The position numbers and the translations under genes are program-made. Below, piece after piece: positions 53,137 to 62,006 of a stretch of DNA of 64,000 bases; position 1 is the stretch's first letter, and each line of letters starts with the position of its first letter. This DNA comes from Deltaproteobacteria bacterium Ga0077550 (GTDB lineage Bacteria; Myxococcota_A; Polyangia; Nannocystales; Nannocystaceae), in assembly GCA_001464385.1 (NCBI GenBank), contig LNFB01000242.1, positions 1-64,000 of the forward strand, written 5' to 3'. Below the pieces are notes generated by a model. It saw only the letters and a list, made by a program, of their open reading frames with translations, did no database searches and had not been told where the DNA came from.

Positions 53137-55856
53137 TGCACGCGCCGCGCGGGCTCGCCGTGGCCGCGCTCGCGTGGGGCAGCGGCTGTTCGGGCGGCGG
53201 CGACGGTACGCCGCTCATCGAGTCCGTGGCACCCTCGTGGGGCCCTTCCGCGGGGGGAACCTCCGTCGAGATCCGGGGGACTGGTTTGGGCCAGACCCAG
53301 CACATCGAGTTCGGGCCGCGAGTCGCCGTGCTGGGTCACGTCTCCGGGGATCTCGTCGAAGTCTCCGTCCCGGGTGGTCTGCCTGGATGGGTCGACGTGA
53401 CGCTCCGGGTGGACACCGGCGCCGCCACGACGCTTGCCGCTGGTTTCGGCTTCGATGTTGGCACGGGTAAAGCGCGGTTCCTCGACGACACCGCGGGTCG
53501 AGTTCCTCCCGATGCCTGGACGCTCCAGGATGTCGCTGCGGGGGATGTCGATGGGGACGGCGATACGGACTTCGTCGTGGCCGGCTACTTTGGTAGTCAG
53601 GACCGTCTGTTGCGTAACGACGCGGGCATCTTGCAGGACGTGACCGCGGACGCGATGCCACCGGACGACTCCCAGGATGTCCACCCAGAGCTCGGCGACC
53701 TGGACGGTGATGGTGACCTCGATCTCTACATGGCCGCCGAGGGCGCTGACCGCATCCTGATGAACGACGGGGCAGGGGTGTTTTCCGACGAGACGAGCGC
53801 GCGTCTCCCGGCCTCCCTCGACATGAGCGAGGGGGCTGACTTCGGCGACATCGATGGCGATGGCGATCTCGACGTCGTCGTCGCGAACCTCGGGACCGGT
53901 GAACGAGAGCGGTTGTTGCTCAACGATGGGGAGGGGCGCTTCGACGACGTCACCGCGCTGCGCTTGCCCGATGTCCCGGACCCGAGCTACACGAGCGAGT
54001 TCGCGGACCTCGACGGCGACGGCGACATCGACCTCACCATTGGGAACTACGGCGCCCCAAGTCGGGTCCTGCTCAACGACGGCGCTGGGGCCTTCCAGGA
54101 CGGTGCCCCACTCCCGGGGACAGCGGGACTCACGACAGCACTGGTGGCGGGCGATGTCGACGCCGACGGCGATGTCGACCTCTACGAGGCGCGGTTCATG
54201 GGCGTCGACCGGCTGCTCCTCAACGGGGGCGATGCCACCTTCACCGATGCGTCCGCGCGGGTTCCGTCGGTCGACGGGGACAGCTACGACGCCAAGTTTG
54301 CGGATCTCGACGGGGATCGGGATCTCGACATCGTCGTCGCCCGCACCGGGTACTCGAACCTCGTGCTCGTGAACGACGGTGCGGGAGAGTTCGTACTCGC
54401 AGACAATCTACCGTCAGGCGACGACCGCTGCTACGGAATTGGCATTGGCGACGTAGACGGCAATGGCGCGCTCGACCTCCTGTTCAGCTCGTGGGGCGGC
54501 GATCAGACCCTGCTGTGGATCAACGGCGAGCCGTCAAGCGGCGACGCGCCGCTTCAGGTCCAACGAGTGAGCCCCATAGAGGGGCCCGCCACCGGCGGGA
54601 ACCTCCTCGACATCCGCGGAAGGGGGTTCACGGCCGCGGTGGCCGTGGAAGTTGGCGGGCAGCCCCTCGGCAGCCTCGAGCTCGTGGACGCAACGTGGAT
54701 CCGCGGTACGGCCCCGCCAGGGGTGGAGGGCCCCGCGGATGTCGTCGTGCGACCGCAGACCGGTGACGCCGTATCGCTGGCCGGGGGCTACACCTACCGA
54801 GTGCCTGACGCGGGTCCGTTCACCGATGAGACTGAAGGTCGCTTTCCCGAAGACGCGGGCTCGTCGACCGATGTGCGCCTCACAGATCTCACCGGCGATG
54901 GGCTTGTCGACGCCTTCATTGCGCGCGATGGCGATCGGGACCGCCTGTTCGTCGGTGGTGGCGACGGCTCGTTCGCGGACGAGACCGAAGCTCGGCTCCC
55001 CGACGACGTGGGGGCCACCGCCAGCGTCGAGCTGGCGGACGTCGACGCCGACGGCGATGTCGACATCGTGTTGGCCCGCGAAACTGGTGTCTCCGTGTGG
55101 ACGAACGACGCTGGGATATTCTCGTCCGCGGCCGTGTTCGCAGCTGCGTCGGCCGCGACCGCGGTCGTCGTCGCCGACCTGCTGGAGGACGGCCGGCCCG
55201 ACATTTTCGTGGTTCGCGACGGTGAGCCCGACGTGGTCCTCGTCGGGACCGCCGCGGGCTGGGAGGTTCGTTCGACTGAGATTCCCGCTGGCGCCGGGAC
55301 AGACGCTCGCGTCGCCGACTTCGACGGTGACGGGCATTCGGACGTCTTGGTCGTTCGCTTCGCCGAACTCGACGTGCTCCTGCTCGGGGACGGTGAGGCC
55401 GGCTTCGTCCAGATGGACTTGCCCGACGACCCGGCCCTGCTCTCCTACGCCGCGGCCGTCGGGGACGTCGATGGCGACGGTTTGACCGACATCGTCGTCG
55501 GAGTCGGCGGAGCGACGAGTCGCAATCGGTTGTGGCGCAACACTGGCGGGGCGTTCGTCGACGCCACCGAGGCAACCCTGCCCTACGTCATCTACGGGAC
55601 CAGCGACATCCTGCTCGTGGACCTGGACGCGGACGAGGACCTCGATCTGCTCGAGATCAACTGGTGGGGCCCCAACTGGACCTACACCAACGACGGCCTC
55701 GGCGTGTTCTCCGCTTGGACCGCACTCCCCGAGATCGGCGACGCCCCGTCCGTGGCCGGAGACGTTGCCGATCTGAACGCCGACGGGTTCGTCGACGTCG
55801 TCGTTGCGGCGGCTGGCGAACGAACCCGGATCTTCCTCGGCGGAGGGGGCCAATGA
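53136..55856 (+). CDS. Large FG-GAP/VCBS repeat surface protein with two IPT/TIG domains
   Basis: 906 residues. Signal peptide with lipobox WGSGCSG. An IPT/TIG fold lies at residues about 25-105 (SVAPSWGPSAGGTSVEIRGT) and a second at about 465-550 (PIEGPATGGNLLDIRGRGFT). Between and after them are more than ten calcium-binding FG-GAP blades with DxDGDGDxDxxV (LGDLDGDGDLDLYMAA, FADLDGDGDIDLTIGN, DVDADGDVDLYEARF). Such proteins are exported, often adhesive or scaffold surface proteins. It is the last of the four coupled genes. Confidence 0.88.
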   Translation: MHAPRGLAVAALAWGSGCSGGGDGTPLIESVAPSWGPSAGGTSVEIRGTGLGQTQHIEFGPRVAVLGHVSGDLVEVSVPGGLPGWVDVTLRVDTGAATTLAAGFGFDVGTGKARFLDDTAGRVPPDAWTLQDVAAGDVDGDGDTDFVVAGYFGSQDRLLRNDAGILQDVTADAMPPDDSQDVHPELGDLDGDGDLDLYMAAEGADRILMNDGAGVFSDETSARLPASLDMSEGADFGDIDGDGDLDVVVANLGTGERERLLLNDGEGRFDDVTALRLPDVPDPSYTSEFADLDGDGDIDLTIGNYGAPSRVLLNDGAGAFQDGAPLPGTAGLTTALVAGDVDADGDVDLYEARFMGVDRLLLNGGDATFTDASARVPSVDGDSYDAKFADLDGDRDLDIVVARTGYSNLVLVNDGAGEFVLADNLPSGDDRCYGIGIGDVDGNGALDLLFSSWGGDQTLLWINGEPSSGDAPLQVQRVSPIEGPATGGNLLDIRGRGFTAAVAVEVGGQPLGSLELVDATWIRGTAPPGVEGPADVVVRPQTGDAVSLAGGYTYRVPDAGPFTDETEGRFPEDAGSSTDVRLTDLTGDGLVDAFIARDGDRDRLFVGGGDGSFADETEARLPDDVGATASVELADVDADGDVDIVLARETGVSVWTNDAGIFSSAAVFAAASAATAVVVADLLEDGRPDIFVVRDGEPDVVLVGTAAGWEVRSTEIPAGAGTDARVADFDGDGHSDVLVVRFAELDVLLLGDGEAGFVQMDLPDDPALLSYAAAVGDVDGDGLTDIVVGVGGATSRNRLWRNTGGAFVDATEATLPYVIYGTSDILLVDLDADEDLDLLEINWWGPNWTYTNDGLGVFSAWTALPEIGDAPSVAGDVADLNADGFVDVVVAAAGERTRIFLGGGGQ

Positions 55857-55934
55857 CCCCAGACGCGCCAGCATCGCTACACTCACGGTCTTCGCGTTCC
55901 GCGCCGGCCGAGTCTGCTTTTCAGCAGAACGTCA

Positions 55935-56360
55935 ATGATGGTACATGTGCTTGAACAGTCGGCGGGCCTTGAGGCCGCCCTGTTCGGTGCGATCGTCCTG
56001 ATGCTCAGCACGTTCGCCAGCGCGGCACTTGCGCTGGTTCACTTCGTGGTCGCAGTTCTGGTGCCTGGGAGCGCCAAGATGCTCCGAGTGCTCAGTTTCA
56101 TGTGGGGTTCCGTGACAGTCGTGAACGCCGTCAGCAGCATGGTGCTCGCCGCGGGGGGCGTCGACTCGAAGGTGGCCCCGTTTCTTCCGCTCGCGGTGTT
56201 TTCCCCGCTTCTGCTCGGCGGCCTCGCGTGGGCCGGCTCGGCCACCAGCGCAGGAGGGGCGCCTGGCCCGAAGCTCGTGCGGTGGGCGAACGGGTGCGCG
56301 CCGCTCGCTTGGCTCGGCGGCCACGGCTACTTCGCCATCGCGGTGTTCCCCGGTACGTAG
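55935..56360 (+). CDS. Small membrane protein, about four helices
   Basis: 141 residues with hydrophobic stretches at LFGAIVLMLSTFASAALALV, HFVVAVLVPGSAKML, MWGSVTVVNAVSSMVLAAGG and PLLLGGLAWAGSATSA. No motif I recognise. It follows the FG-GAP gene by 78 bp and precedes a transposase remnant, so the 3' side may have been rearranged. Confidence 0.6.
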   Translation: MMVHVLEQSAGLEAALFGAIVLMLSTFASAALALVHFVVAVLVPGSAKMLRVLSFMWGSVTVVNAVSSMVLAAGGVDSKVAPFLPLAVFSPLLLGGLAWAGSATSAGGAPGPKLVRWANGCAPLAWLGGHGYFAIAVFPGT

Positions 56361-56371
56361 CAATTTTCGTA

Positions 56372-56389
56372 GGCGTTCACGGCGTTCAC
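56372..56389. repeat. 9-bp tandem repeat next to a transposase remnant
   Basis: Two perfect copies of GGCGTTCAC (56372-56380, 56381-56389) lie 35 bp before the IS66-like remnant. They may mark part of the terminal region of that element or a slippage duplication. Confidence 0.4.
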
Positions 56390-56423
56390 GGGTGATGAAC
56401 CACTCGGCGGACGGGATCGACGC

Positions 56424-56744
56424 GTGTTCGCAGACGTGACCAAGATCTTCGTGGAGCCGCGCGACCCGCCCGACCGGCGAGACCTCCGGATCGCCGAACT
56501 CGAGGCGATCATCGTGGCGCAGGCGGCGAAGATCGCCGAACTCGAGGAGATCATTCGGCAGCTGACCGCGCGGCTGGGGCTGAACTCGCTGAACTCGTCG
56601 ACGCCGCCGTCGCGGGACGACGCGAAGGCGCGCCAGGCTCGCGTGATGCAGGCGGAGACGTGCATGTACTACGCGGATCTCGGCAATCGGCCGCAGTGCG
56701 CGATACTGATCTCGGACTACCAGCTGTCCGACTACTGCCTGTGA
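56424..56744 (+). pseudogene. N-terminal remnant of an IS66-type transposase
   Basis: 106 codons. Residues 20-70 match the start of IS66 TnpC: a leucine-zipper-like stretch (RIAELEAIIVAQAAKIAELE, IIRQLTARLGLNSLNSSTPP) ending in the conserved NSSxPPSxD. The zinc-finger and DDE catalytic parts are missing, and the frame ends in unrelated sequence. It overlaps the end of the convergent membrane-protein gene by 13 bp. Decayed element. Confidence 0.75.
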
Positions 56745-57199
56745 GCGCCGCGCGGGCGACCGCGCCACCCCAGCCCGATCACCGCGAGCATCTGCAGCAC
56801 CAACGCCCCCGCGTTCACGAGGAACCCCACCGGGAGCGTGCCAGCTGCGACCTGGCCGACGAACACCGCGGTGCACATCGCCCCCACGGCGATGACGGTC
56901 CAGAGCACGGGCAGGTAGCGCGCCAGGTCCCCGGCCACGATCACGAGGATGATGGCGTAGCCCGCCACCATCGCGCCGATGAGTCGCAGCTGACTGAGCA
57001 CGAAGTGCGACGCGACCTCGCGGGCCTCGATCCCGAGCGCGCGGAAGAAGAACGTGGGGAAGAACCAGTGGCTGGCGGTGAAGTACACCAGCAGGAACAC
57101 CGCGGAGACCCGCAGCGTGAGGGCGAGCCCGTGCGCGTGCAGCACGGATGGGACGGACGGGAGGCGGTTCGACACGCGGTCCAGGATAGGCGCGTGCAC
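56732..57199 (-). CDS. Small membrane protein
   Basis: 155 residues with four likely membrane helices (RVSAVFLLVYFTASHWFFPT, RLIGAMVAGYAIILVIVAGD, LPVLWTVIAVGAMCTAVFVG, FLVNAGALVLQMLAVIGLGW). No recognised domain. It is divergent from the GlxA-type regulator 87 bp away, so it may be its target, and its 3' end meets the transposase remnant. Confidence 0.7.
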   Translation of the reverse strand: MHAPILDRVSNRLPSVPSVLHAHGLALTLRVSAVFLLVYFTASHWFFPTFFFRALGIEAREVASHFVLSQLRLIGAMVAGYAIILVIVAGDLARYLPVLWTVIAVGAMCTAVFVGQVAAGTLPVGFLVNAGALVLQMLAVIGLGWRGRPRGAHRQ

Positions 57200-57285
57200 G
57201 CTGCCGCCCCTTGGGCGAATACGACAGAAAACCGGCCGATTCTGCCAGAGTCGTCCGCCGGCGCGCCGGGGTACCCTACCGGGCG

Positions 57286-58284
57286 ATGAAGCGACGCGTG
57301 GTCGTGATGGTCGTCGACGGGTTCACCGACTCTGGCCTCAGCATCGCGCTCGATGTCTTCCGGGCGGCGAACTCGCTCGCCCGGCGCCGCGGCGTGCCGC
57401 CGCCGTTCACCGTTGCGGTCGCGTCGCCCGACGCAGGCCCGGTGCGCGCGGCATCCGGGCTGGTGTTCGAGGCGACGCGCACCGCAGCGCGGATCGGCAA
57501 GGCCGACGTGGTCCTGGTGCCCGGGCTGTGGGTGGAGAGCGCCGCGGAGATCGACGCCGCGTGTGCCCGCGACGACGTGCGGCGACTCCTGCCCGTGCTA
57601 GAGCGCGCCCACGATCGCGGCGCCATTGTCGGTGCGTCGTGCACGGGGGCGTTCCTGCTGGCCGAGGCGGGCCTGCTCGATGGGCGCCGGTGCACGACGG
57701 CCTGGTGGCTCTCCCCGCACCTGTCGGCGCGGCACCCGAGCGTGACGCTCGACGCCGACCTCTCGCTGGTGGTCGACGAACGCGTGGCGACGACGGGCGC
57801 CGTGTTCGCCCAGGCCGACCTCGCGCTGCACCTGGTCGCCCACTTCGCGGGGCCCGAACTCGCCCAAGAGTGCGGTCAGGTGTTGCTGCTCGATCGTCAC
57901 CCGCTGCAGGCCGGATACATGGCGATGCAGCACCTCAGCGCGAGCGACGATCGCATCCGACGCGCCGAGCGATGGGCCCGGGCCCACCTCGCCGACGACT
58001 TCGACATCGCCGCGCTGGCGCGGCGCTGCGGCATGAGCCCGCGGACATTCGCGCGCCGGCTCGCCGACTCGGTGGGTCTCAGCCCGATCGCGTTCGTGCG
58101 GCGCCTGCGGGCCGAGGTCGCGACGCGCTTGATCGCCACCACCGCCCTCAGCCTGGACGAGGTCGGTCGGCGGGTGGGGTACCGCGACGCCGACTCGCTG
58201 CGCCGGCTGCTGTTGCGCGAGACCGGCACGACGCCGCGGGAGATCCGCCGGCGGCGCGCGAGCGAGCCTGTGCGGGCGCGGTAG
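57286..58284 (+). CDS. GlxA-family regulator: DJ-1/PfpI domain plus AraC HTH
   Basis: 332 residues. The N-terminal 190 residues are a DJ-1/PfpI-like domain (VVVMVVDGFTDSGLSIALDV, nucleophile elbow GASCTGAFLLAEAGLLDGRR with the Cys kept). The C-terminal 100 carry an AraC-type double helix-turn-helix (DDFDIAALARRCGMSPRTFA, TTALSLDEVGRRVGYRDADS). Such regulators control amino-acid, amine or detoxification genes. The ATG at 57286 is preferred over 57211 because the DJ-1 strand starts at once (MKRRVVVMVVDG). Confidence 0.9.
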   Translation: MKRRVVVMVVDGFTDSGLSIALDVFRAANSLARRRGVPPPFTVAVASPDAGPVRAASGLVFEATRTAARIGKADVVLVPGLWVESAAEIDAACARDDVRRLLPVLERAHDRGAIVGASCTGAFLLAEAGLLDGRRCTTAWWLSPHLSARHPSVTLDADLSLVVDERVATTGAVFAQADLALHLVAHFAGPELAQECGQVLLLDRHPLQAGYMAMQHLSASDDRIRRAERWARAHLADDFDIAALARRCGMSPRTFARRLADSVGLSPIAFVRRLRAEVATRLIATTALSLDEVGRRVGYRDADSLRRLLLRETGTTPREIRRRRASEPVRAR

Positions 58285-58335
58285 GGCGGCCCGCCCGCCG
58301 GGATCGAAAATCGGGGCGCGGCCCACTGCATCGCC

Positions 58336-58439
58336 ATGAACGCGCCGCGTGTCCCCTCGCCCTGTGTGGTGGACTCCTGCTCTCGCTCGCCTGCGACCCC
58401 GACTCGGACGACGACGACGACGACGACGGACAGCCCTGA
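58336..58439 (+). pseudogene. Lipoprotein start broken by frameshift and truncated
   Basis: MNAPRVP in one frame continues, one base short at about 58355, as LALCGGLLLSLACDPDSD with a perfect lipobox (LSLAC) and a run of Asp, then stops. The remainder seems lost next to the transposase remnant at 58430. A plausible signal peptide of a lost lipoprotein. Confidence 0.4.
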
Positions 58440-58927
58440 CACCTTCCGGAAGTCCTTCTTCGAGAAGCGCGTGCCCTCGCGGAGCACCCAAGGCTTCGAG
58501 AACACTGGTACGCCACGGTTGTGCAGCTCGAGGACGTTCTCACTCGCGAGGTAGCCGCGATCGATGTGGAGCTCTCCGATCTCGTTGCGCTCGCGGTAGC
58601 GACCGATGTTCTCCTCGATCCGCGGCAGCGCCTCCCCCCATCTCCAGCTCGGCCGCGAACGCCACCATCGATTCGCCCGGTCGGGAGCGCACCAGCTCGA
58701 GCAGTCGGATCCCGATCTGCTCGACCTCCTCCGGCGGCCGCCGGCGCTCGGGCGACTTGCGCGGCGACTTCGGCCGCGTGGTCGCACTGCTCGACCGGCT
58801 CTGCGACGTCAACCTCCCCAACGCTCGCTCCACTGCCTCCCGCCGCTCGACAGCTCTCCGCCACGTACTGCGCCACCAACTGCTCGATCTGCTTCGCAAG
58901 CTCCTCAGGGTTTTTCGGCGTGCTCAT
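58430..58927 (-). pseudogene. Decayed DDE transposase (multi-frameshifted)
   Basis: Three frames in order give transposase-like pieces. MSTPKNPEELAKQIEQLVAQ from ATG 58927 comes first. Next is PPEEVEQIGIRLLELVRSRP with GESMVAFAAELEMGGG, and then LPRIEENIGRYRERNEIGEL with HIDRGYLASENVLELHNRG and REGTRFSKKDFRKVSG. The last pieces look like the middle of IS1182/IS5-type DDE transposases (DRGYLASEN around the catalytic Asp). At least two frameshifts and loss of the C-terminus show it is inactive. Family assignment is tentative. Confidence 0.65.
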
Positions 58928-59183
58928 GCTTCGGCATTCGCACGCCATGGGCCACCCCTCAATCCCGGGCCTGAACGGTTACCCAAAAAACACGCTCGGT
59001 GATGCGGACGCGGTCGGCCCAGGCCCGACCTGCATCATCCAGCGTGGACGTCGACCAGGCTCCGCCCGAGATCCGACGAGGTCGTTAACACCCGCGTCTG
59101 GCGGCGCGAACGGGCCGCTGTGAGCGAGCTGCAGGGCCGACCGACCGAGTTGTTCGCGGACGCCACCTTACAACCAAAAAGAA

Positions 59184-59198
59184 GTAGATAGCATCTAC
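59184..59198. promoter_or_regulatory. Perfect 15-bp operator-like palindrome
   Basis: GTAGAT-agc-ATCTAC stands in an unusually A/T-rich stretch directly before the start of the large lipoprotein gene. It has the look of a TetR-type operator overlapping the promoter or ribosome site. No TetR gene is in the window. Confidence 0.5.
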
Positions 59199-59220
59199 AA
59201 TGCGTCGACAATGCGTCGAC
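59199..59220 (+). repeat. 11-bp tandem duplication containing the start codon
   Basis: Two perfect copies of AATGCGTCGAC (59199-59209, 59210-59220). Each holds an ATG; only the second is in frame with the lipoprotein gene. The first would start a 133-codon overlapping frame that I consider spurious. Probably a slippage duplication. Confidence 0.55.
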
Positions 59221-61472
59221 GCGTCGTTCTCCGTGGAGTCCTGGTGCTGCAGGCGGCGCTGTCGATCGCGTGTCGCCGCGACCCCACCGACCGGCCGACC
59301 GGTGCGCCCGGCGGCGCGACGACGCCGGCGGTCGCCGACGAGGGCACCGCGCTGCACACCCTGGCCGAGCGCATCGATCCCGGGCCGGGACCGGGCCTCC
59401 TGCACGGGATGCCCGACTGGGCGATCGCGCAATACGGGCTCGACACCGCCCAGCCGGACGTCGAGGGCGCGGCGAAGCTGCTCGCGCGGTGGCGCGACCT
59501 CCCGGCGTCGGCGTCGATGTCGATGCAGGATCGGCTCGGGTTCCTCGTCCAGCTCGGCTTCGCCGCCCTCGCGGTCGAGCGCGGCAAGCCCGACGCGGTG
59601 ACGGACGCGTCGCAGATGGCGCTGCTCGCCCAGCTGTACGGCACGTTCGACATGCCGCAGATGTTCGATCCCAAGGGCCTGTTCGGCTCGATGATCGGGA
59701 TGGTCGCGCGCAGCCTCGCGGCGAAGCCCGACGGCGGCTCGGCCGACGAGGTGCGCAGCCGCGAGCTGATGACGTGGCTCGAGGCGGCGCTCGGCCGCTT
59801 GCCCGCGCTGCACCGGCGCATGGCCGCGAGGATGATGCGCGAGACCCCCGACTCGCCCGACCTGCCCACCGTGATGGACCGCGTCGCGTCGGCGTCGGCG
59901 TCGGATCCCGAGCTCGTCGTCGCGCTGCGCAAGCACGCCATGGCCCTGCGCGGGCGCTTCGCCACCGCGGTGCACCACCGTGAGCTGGCGATGGCGTGCT
60001 ACGCCGATCTCGATCTGAAGTGCGGGGACGCGGCGCTCGCCGAGGCGCGGCGGCAGGCCGACGCCAAGGACCAGGACTTCGCGAAGCAGCTCGCGGAGGC
60101 CGATCGGCGCCGGGTCGCCGCGAACCGCGTGCTCGCGCTCGCGGAGTCCAAGTCGGTCGACGAGCAGCTCGAGCGCGCCGCGTTGCTCGTCGAGCTCGGG
60201 CGCGATCGGGCGGCGGGCGAGGCCTACGCCGCGATCCGCAAGCAGCACCCCGACGATGCCCGGGCGCTGGTCGGGCAGATCGACGCGCAGCTCCGCGAGA
60301 CCCTGGACTTCAGCGCGGCGTTCGAGACGCTCGACGCCGCACCGGTCGAGCTCGAGCACCGCGACGACAAGTACTTCGAGCTGGCGATCGGCGTCCGCGC
60401 GATGCGGCTCATGTACGTGGTGTTGCCGCAGGCCGCTGGGGGCGGCGTCGAGGCGGCGCTCGCCGCCGTCCTGCCCGGGCTCGTGCCGGTGCGTCGCGAC
60501 CTCGCCGAGCTCGCGGCCCGCGGCAACGACAAGGGCGTGGTGCTACAGTACCTGCTCGGCTTCGTCGAGGGGCTCGTCCCCGCCGCGCGCGCGATGGACG
60601 TCGCGGTGATGATAGGTCGCGCGCGCACGATGTTGCCCGAGGTGGTGGAGCTGCGGCGCAAGATCCCCGAGAGCCGCTACGCGTTCGACCTGGTCCTCGC
60701 GGCGGCGCAGTTCAGCCCCGATCGGCGGGCTGCGATGATCGCCGCCGCCGCTCCGCCGCCGATCGAGGACGCGACGCTCGCGATGCGGGCTGCGATGACC
60801 CGCGTCGCGCTCGCGATCACCTTCGACGAGCGCGCCGAGCTCGACGCGGTGGCGAAGGTCATCGAGGCGTGGCCCGAGTCGTACGGCGCGGCCGCCCGCA
60901 CCCGGGGCCTCGCGCGCATCGACATGGTTCGGTGGCGGCTGCAGGGCGATGTGCCGAGCCGCGATCGCGCGATCGCCCGCTACGAGACCGTGCTCGCCCA
61001 GTCGACCAACGCGGCGGACGTCGCCGACCTCAGCAACCTCGGGGTGCTGTTGGCCGACGCGGGGCGCCCCGACGACGCGGGGCTCGTGTTCGGCCGCGCG
61101 TTCGCCCTCGAGCAGACCTCGGATCTGATCCTGTTCCACGGCGCCGTGCTGTCGAAGCCGACGGATCTGGGTCGGCTCGAGTCGCTCGTCGAGACCAGCG
61201 AGATCCAGGTCGCGCTCGCGGCCCTCGAATGGCTGATCGCCACCGATGGTCGCGAGGGCGCGCGGGGCAAGTGGATCGCGAAGCGCAAGGCGAGGGCTGC
61301 CGAGCCGGCCTTGCGCGCCCGCCCGCTGCCGACCGCGCAGGGCGTCGGCGTCGCCGGGTCGCTGCCGGTCAGCATCGGGTACTCGACCGTGAACGGCCTC
61401 GAACTTGGCATCGAAGCCGCGCTGGCGCCGCGGATTTTCCTGATGCCGCCCAGGGCGGCGCGGCCGAAGTAA
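59211..61472 (+). CDS. Large lipoprotein with helical TPR-like repeats
   Basis: 753 residues. The signal peptide (VLRGVLVLQAALSIAC) ends in a lipobox. The remainder is a long helix-rich region with TPR-like pairs (DEQLERAALLVELGRDRAAG, EAYAAIRKQHPDDARALVGQ, NLGVLLADAGRPDDAGLVFG, RAFALEQTSDLILFHGAVLS). TPR lipoproteins usually serve as assembly platforms on the outer membrane. The AT-rich leader with a palindrome suggests tight regulation. Start ATG 59211 is preferred over the frame-shifted ATG at 59200. Confidence 0.75.
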   Translation: MRRRVVLRGVLVLQAALSIACRRDPTDRPTGAPGGATTPAVADEGTALHTLAERIDPGPGPGLLHGMPDWAIAQYGLDTAQPDVEGAAKLLARWRDLPASASMSMQDRLGFLVQLGFAALAVERGKPDAVTDASQMALLAQLYGTFDMPQMFDPKGLFGSMIGMVARSLAAKPDGGSADEVRSRELMTWLEAALGRLPALHRRMAARMMRETPDSPDLPTVMDRVASASASDPELVVALRKHAMALRGRFATAVHHRELAMACYADLDLKCGDAALAEARRQADAKDQDFAKQLAEADRRRVAANRVLALAESKSVDEQLERAALLVELGRDRAAGEAYAAIRKQHPDDARALVGQIDAQLRETLDFSAAFETLDAAPVELEHRDDKYFELAIGVRAMRLMYVVLPQAAGGGVEAALAAVLPGLVPVRRDLAELAARGNDKGVVLQYLLGFVEGLVPAARAMDVAVMIGRARTMLPEVVELRRKIPESRYAFDLVLAAAQFSPDRRAAMIAAAAPPPIEDATLAMRAAMTRVALAITFDERAELDAVAKVIEAWPESYGAAARTRGLARIDMVRWRLQGDVPSRDRAIARYETVLAQSTNAADVADLSNLGVLLADAGRPDDAGLVFGRAFALEQTSDLILFHGAVLSKPTDLGRLESLVETSEIQVALAALEWLIATDGREGARGKWIAKRKARAAEPALRARPLPTAQGVGVAGSLPVSIGYSTVNGLELGIEAALAPRIFLMPPRAARPK

Positions 61473-62006
61473 TCAGCGCACGCCGGCGCCGCGCCGCGCG
61501 AGCTCGGCGTCGACGTAGCGGCGGAAGCCCGCGACGCCACCCTGGCCCGCGCCCGACTCGGCGACGCGATCGACCGCGATCGCGAGCTGCGTCGACGACA
61601 GGCCCGCGTCCCACTGCGGATCGGCGACGTCGAACACCGCGATCGCGTCGGCCTCGGCGCCCTCGGCCTCGGCGAGGTGGCACGGCGTGCACTCGCGCGC
61701 GAGCAGGTCGCGGGCCGCTTCGCGCAGCGCGGTGATCTCGTCGCGCCCGTCCGCGACGCCCTCGTGCGCCGGCGGCGAGGCGAGCAACGACAGCGCGAGC
61801 ACCACCGCCGCGGCCGCGGCGACGATGCCGATCCACCACGCGGCCCACATCGGCCGGGCCTCGGCCTCGGCGATGCGCTGGCTGCGTTGGGCACCTGCGG
61901 CCGCCTGGGCGGCGACGCGCTCGGCGAAGTCCCCGGGTACGTCGCACGTGGCCCAGGCCCGGAGGGCGTCCTGCTCGTCGGCATCGAGTTCGGGTTCGAA
62001 GTTCAC
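61473..62006 (-). CDS. Anti-sigma-factor-like membrane protein with a CxxCH motif
   Basis: 177 residues, GTG start overlapping the sigma factor stop (GTGA). Residues 1-50 are the cytoplasmic part, one helix (WAAWWIGIVAAAAAVVLALS, about 54-76) crosses the membrane, and the outside part contains CTPCH (106-110), the haem c attachment motif. That is unusual in an anti-sigma factor. It may be a redox or haem sensing element. The cytoplasmic part has no HxxxCxxC zinc motif. Assignment to anti-sigma rests on its position right after an ECF sigma gene. Confidence 0.75.
   Translation of the reverse strand: MNFEPELDADEQDALRAWATCDVPGDFAERVAAQAAAGAQRSQRIAEAEARPMWAAWWIGIVAAAAAVVLALSLLASPPAHEGVADGRDEITALREAARDLLARECTPCHLAEAEGAEADAIAVFDVADPQWDAGLSSTQLAIAVDRVAESGAGQGGVAGFRRYVDAELARRGAGVR

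Noticed and set aside
59200-59601. A frame starting at the first duplicated ATG
   Set aside because: Overlaps the lipoprotein gene out of frame, Arg-rich, no motif; explained by the 11-bp duplication.
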